The position numbers and the translations under genes were made by a program. 64,000 nucleotides of DNA from Ignavibacteria bacterium (lineage in GTDB: Bacteria > Bacteroidota > Ignavibacteria > Tepidaquicellales > Tepidaquicellaceae): positions 406,501 through 470,500 of the forward strand of contig JADJAH010000001.1 of NCBI GenBank assembly GCA_016704345.1. The letters are read 5' to 3'. Each line of letters starts with the position of its first letter. The first letter of the stretch is position 1. Shown here one piece after another: positions 61,650-64,000 of the stretch. The notes below the pieces were generated by a model. It saw only the letters and a program-made list of their open reading frames with translations. It did not search any database and was not told where the DNA came from.

Positions 61650-61841
61650 ATGACAGAAGAAATAATCATTGCAGGATTTGGAGGACAGGGAGTATTGACG
61701 ATCGGTCAGATCCTTTGTTATGCCGGTGTGATAGAAGACAAAGAAGTCAGCTGGATGCCGTCATACGGTCCGGAAATGCGCGGCGGTACTGCTAACTGCA
61801 TTGCCATCATTAGCGACCCAAGATCAGCTCACCGATACTGA
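61650..61841 (+). CDS. 2-oxoacid:ferredoxin oxidoreductase gamma subunit, N-terminal part (frameshifted)
   Basis: MTEEIIIAGFGGQGVLTIGQILCYAGVIEDKEVSWMPSYGPEMRGGTANC, shown here by its key parts, is the conserved start of the gamma subunit: AGFGGQGV and PSYGPEMRGGTANC. The frame leaves at SDPRSAHRY (61841). One added C in GACCCAAG (about 61816-61820) restores KISSPILTKFDTAITLNQPS in the next frame. A ribosome site AAAAGGAG precedes the ATG. Confidence 0.88.
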   Translation: MTEEIIIAGFGGQGVLTIGQILCYAGVIEDKEVSWMPSYGPEMRGGTANCIAIISDPRSAHRY

Positions 61842-62201
61842 CAAAATTCGACACAGCTATTACACTCAATCAGCCGTCGCTTGACAAGTTCGAGAAGTCA
61901 GTCAAGCCCGGAGGTTTGCTGATCTATGAAGCAAGCACGATCCTTAAGCCGCCGACGAGAACGGACATTGAGATTGTTCCAATTGAAGCCGCTAATGAAG
62001 CATCCAAACTGAAGAATTCAAAAGTACTGAACATGATCATACTCGGAGCCTTCCTGAAGAAGAAGCCGATAATTTCAATTGATGCGATCATTGAAGGGCT
62101 CAAAAAGTTCTTCCGAGAGATATCACAATCTCATTCCGTTGAACAGAGAAGCGATGGAGAAGGGAATGGAATTGGCGGAGAATGTTGGCGTGAATGCTTA
62201 G
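61820..62201 (+). CDS. 2-oxoacid:ferredoxin oxidoreductase gamma subunit, C-terminal part (frameshifted)
   Basis: The continuing frame reads LDKFEKSVKPGGLLIYEAST, VPIEAANEASKLKNSKVLNM, IILGAFLKKKPIISIDAII. Near 62101-62117 it shifts again; in the correct frame the end is LIPLNREAMEKGMELAENVG and VNA with stop TAG at 62199-62201. Together with 61650-61841 it makes a full gamma subunit. The last ~75 bases are present a second time at 63485-63558. Confidence 0.85.
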
Positions 62202-62445
62202 AGTGATTTCGGGCTTGTTGGCGAAGCGTGAGTAAGCAAAGAGATTTGCTTTATTATCATTAGCCGGGCAATTGTCGTTTTTTCAGCGAGAATAAGTTAG
62301 TCTGCATGCAAATGTGCTTCTGAAGGAACTACACTACAATCGAATCACTGAAATCACATTTGCTCATTACTTGTAACCGGTAATAGTTTGTTCAGAAATT
62401 GTTGACTGATTTGTTTGAAGTTAATTAGTACATTTCAAAAAAATT

Positions 62446-62682
62446 ATGAGAGAAAAATTGATTAACATAGATCCGGAGATATTAAGCGGCACTCCGGTAT
62501 TCTACGGTACAAGAGTTCCTGTCAGGAATTTGTTTGACTATTTGGAGAGTGGTTTCTCTTTGGATGATTTTCTCAGAAATTTCCCCGGAGTTGAAAAGGA
62601 CAAAGCAGTAAGAGTTTTGGAACTTGCCGGCAAAATACTTATATCAAATAAAGAATATTTTGGGACTGAAAATACTCTTTGA
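62446..62682 (+). CDS. DUF433 antitoxin-like protein
   Basis: A 78-residue DUF433 protein: REKLINIDPEILSGTPVFYG, TRVPVRNLFDYLESGFSLDD and FLRNFPGVEKDKAVRVLELA are the family's core, a homeodomain-like helix-turn-helix. DUF433 genes are paired with PIN-like toxins of the DUF5615 type, and the next gene is of that type with overlapping frames. Role: likely antitoxin and autorepressor, from family context. ATG 62446. Confidence 0.88.
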   Translation: MREKLINIDPEILSGTPVFYGTRVPVRNLFDYLESGFSLDDFLRNFPGVEKDKAVRVLELAGKILISNKEYFGTENTL

Positions 62683-62989
62683 TGAAAATTTACCGGAGGA
62701 CTTAAAAGTTAATTTTGAAGAATTAGATGTCTACTCTGTAAATGACCTAAAATGGAATAGTAAGAAGAATGGTGAACTTTTGATGCTAATGGTTGAAAAT
62801 AACTTCGATGTCTTTGTAACACTTGACAAGAATCTTAAGTACCAGCAGAATCTAGATAAATTTGCAGTTAATATTCTGTGCATTAGAGTAGCTGACAGTA
62901 AGCCGGAAACATTTCTTCCATTGATTTCAAAAATGAAAGAGTATTTCTTAACTGAACAAAAAGCTAAGTATTTCGAAATCAATACTTAA
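62660..62989 (+). CDS. DUF5615 PIN-like toxin
   Basis: The protein proper begins GLKILFDENLPEDLK, then SVNDLKWNSKKNGELLMLMVENNFDVFVTLDKNLKYQQN (key parts ILFDENLP and FVTLDKNL) as in DUF5615 PIN-like proteins. Conserved acids D and E in FDEN and D in TLDKN could bind metal. The start is not ATG: candidates are TTG at 62660 or CTG at 62666, both within the last codons of DUF433. The pair is a predicted type II toxin-antitoxin module. It is the cargo between the gamma-subunit gene and a copy of that gene's 3' end. Confidence 0.82.
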   Translation: MGLKILFDENLPEDLKVNFEELDVYSVNDLKWNSKKNGELLMLMVENNFDVFVTLDKNLKYQQNLDKFAVNILCIRVADSKPETFLPLISKMKEYFLTEQKAKYFEINT

Positions 62990-63069
62990 TTTCTATTTAT
63001 CCTCTAAGTTATCATGGTTTTCCATCTCTTCGGAGATATATGCATCAATCACCAATTACTTTCAAACAC

Positions 63070-63488
63070 AGATTTTTCGCCGTTGTTGGTGTTCCCAAAA
63101 GTTTGCGAAGTTGAGAGTGACTAACATCAAGGAGAGCAATGCAAACTTTTGGGTCACCCCGCCTGCCTGCCGACATGCATTTCGCACTTCAATGGCAAGT
63201 GGGCAGGCCCGCCTGCAAAAAGCTGAACTAGTTTTGTCATCGGCGGGCAGGCAGGCCTGCAGAGAGTGTACTTTTTTAATCGACTGCGGGCAGGCAACAA
63301 CAAATACAAACACAAGGAGTCTCTGTCAGTTCATTAAGTGTAGTTGTTTAGGGTAAGTTGTTGCCTGCCCGCCGATTGGCCATTGAAGTTGAAATGCATC
63401 TTAGCAGGCGGGGTCTCGCCCGCAGATGAAATCGAGAGAACTTTCATGTGCTCCATTGCGGGCTAAGACCAACAACGGTGAAAAATCT
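63070..63488. mobile_element. 419-bp palindromic element with terminal inverted repeats (MITE-like)
   Basis: Terminal repeats: GATTTTTCGCCGTTGTTGGT at the left (63071-63090) and its complement ACCAACAACGGTGAAAAATC at the right (63468-63487), with one mismatch. Inside are repeat family A (63092-63156), GC-rich inverted arms CCTGCCTGCC/GGCAGGCAGG, and a second long inverted pair: 63157-63230 against 63360-63418 (both hold GATGCATTT/ATGCATTT and ACTTCAATGGC). No gene fits inside. It is followed directly by the copy of the gamma subunit 3' end. Confidence 0.7.
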
Positions 63489-63558
63489 CATTCCGTTGAA
63501 CAGAGAAGCGATGGAGAAAGGAATGGAATTGGCTGAGAATGTTAGTGCAAGTGTTTAG
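63485..63558 (+). pseudogene. Second copy of the gamma-subunit 3' end
   Basis: 74 bases match 62128-62201. It reads IPLNREAMEKGMELAENV with only two synonymous changes in 18 codons, then SASV and stop TAG at 63556-63558, where the parent has GVNA. The break-point AATCTCATTCCG directly follows the terminal repeat of the element. Confidence 0.85.
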
Positions 63559-63565
63559 AATATAC

Positions 63566-63618
63566 TGACATAAAAAATTAGCCGCCGTTTCATTGAAACG
63601 GCGGCTTTTTTTATGTCA
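63566..63618. terminator. Bidirectional rho-independent terminator
   Basis: GCCGCCGTTTC and GAAACGGCGGC flank a 3-base loop, with A-run before and T-run after; the palindrome extends outward to TGACAT/ATGTCA. It can end both the plus-strand remnants and the minus-strand gene at 63670. Confidence 0.93.
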
Positions 63619-63669
63619 GACATATAATATAGAACAGAAGCCATTGTTAAGTTTGTGGGGCCATGATAT

Positions 63670-64000
63670 TTATTTCATTAACAACATCTTCCTGGTTTCA
63701 ACATCGTTCTTCGTTGTCAATGTATAGAAGTAAATTCCACTGGACAGGTTAATTGCATTGAAGTCAATAGAATAATATCCTGCCGGTTGAAACTCATTCA
63801 CAAGTGTTGAAACTTCTCTTCCGGATATATCAACAATCTTAATGCTTACAATACCGTCATAAGGAAGATCATAGTTGATCTTAGTTGACGGATTGAATGG
63901 ATTCGGATAATTCTGTGACAATGCAAACTTAACCGGAACACCAATGTTCACTTCATTACTTAAATTGAAATACTCGAAATCACCGTTGTAATCAACTTGT
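63670..64000 (-). CDS. T9SS-sorted protein, C-terminal end (gene continues beyond the window)
   Basis: The frame is open to the right edge; the visible 109 codons start VDYNGDFEYFNLSNEV and end in a type A sorting domain: FALSQNYPNPFNPSTKINYD, GREVSTLVNEFQPAGYYSID, LSSGIYFYTL and KMLLMK. The codon 63951 is only an internal GTG. The domain directs export through the type IX machinery. The body and function lie outside the window. Confidence 0.9.
   Translation of the reverse strand, partial: QVDYNGDFEYFNLSNEVNIGVPVKFALSQNYPNPFNPSTKINYDLPYDGIVSIKIVDISGREVSTLVNEFQPAGYYSIDFNAINLSSGIYFYTLTTKNDVETRKMLLMK

Noticed and set aside
59766..62201. Oxidoreductase cluster as a true pseudogene
   Set aside because: The delta and beta subunits are intact and the alpha/gamma text between shifts is perfectly conserved, which argues for indel errors over decay; not proven.

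Overview
The window looks like chromosomal DNA of a Bacteroidota/Ignavibacteria-like (FCB group) bacterium. Three features point there: C-terminal type IX secretion (T9SS) tails with the YPNPFN signature (42321-43563 and 63670-64000), a short ~285-residue primary sigma factor, and many non-ATG or SD-poor starts with AT-rich spacers. The lineage is inferred from gene content; nothing was searched.

Layout. (1) 1-7.5 kb: an envelope-stress operon on the minus strand (YtxH, DUF948, lmo0937-like membrane peptide, small lipoprotein). It diverges from a multi-PAS/GAF histidine kinase and an NtrC-type regulator. A near-consensus sigma-54 promoter lies in front of the YtxH operon, so kinase, regulator and operon may form one circuit. 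(2) 7.5-15.6 kb, minus strand: rpsL-rpsG-fusA-tRNA-tuf-rpsJ-rplC-rplD-rplW. The S10 cluster stops after rplW and is followed by an antitoxin/PIN pair and rpoD. (3) 15.8-24.3 kb: two related outer-membrane proteins around patatin, radical SAM, YigZ, Pcm, CdaA and a methyltransferase. (4) 24.8-33.9 kb, plus strand: scpA-scpB-rluB-lysS, then the cysteine genes cbs and a cystathionine lyase, and a PAP2 phosphatase. (5) 33.9-41.4 kb, minus strand: queE, DUF3108, GT9, a LON-domain protein, lipoproteins, superoxide dismutase, an iscR-iscS-A-type carrier cluster and tRNA-Glu. (6) 41.4-64 kb: an accessory region with T9SS/propeller surface proteins, uvrA, an FG-GAP giant, a peptidase, a 2-oxoacid:ferredoxin oxidoreductase cluster and a toxin-antitoxin pair, separated by dense intergenic repeats.

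Two patterns stand out. First, at two loci a gene's 3' end is followed by cargo (a peptidase gene; a DUF433/DUF5615 pair), then a repeat element ending near ACCAACAACGGYGAAAAAT, and then a second copy of the same gene's 3' end. The copies differ mostly by synonymous changes, so both have been under coding constraint. This resembles integration at gene 3' ends, although no recombinase is visible. Second, one-base frameshifts rise sharply from left to right. They are nearly absent before 39 kb and frequent after 51 kb, and they hit conserved genes such as uvrA, the oxidoreductase subunits and the A-type Fe-S carrier. Residual sequencing or assembly indels are the simplest explanation, so broken genes there are described as whole genes with interrupted frames.
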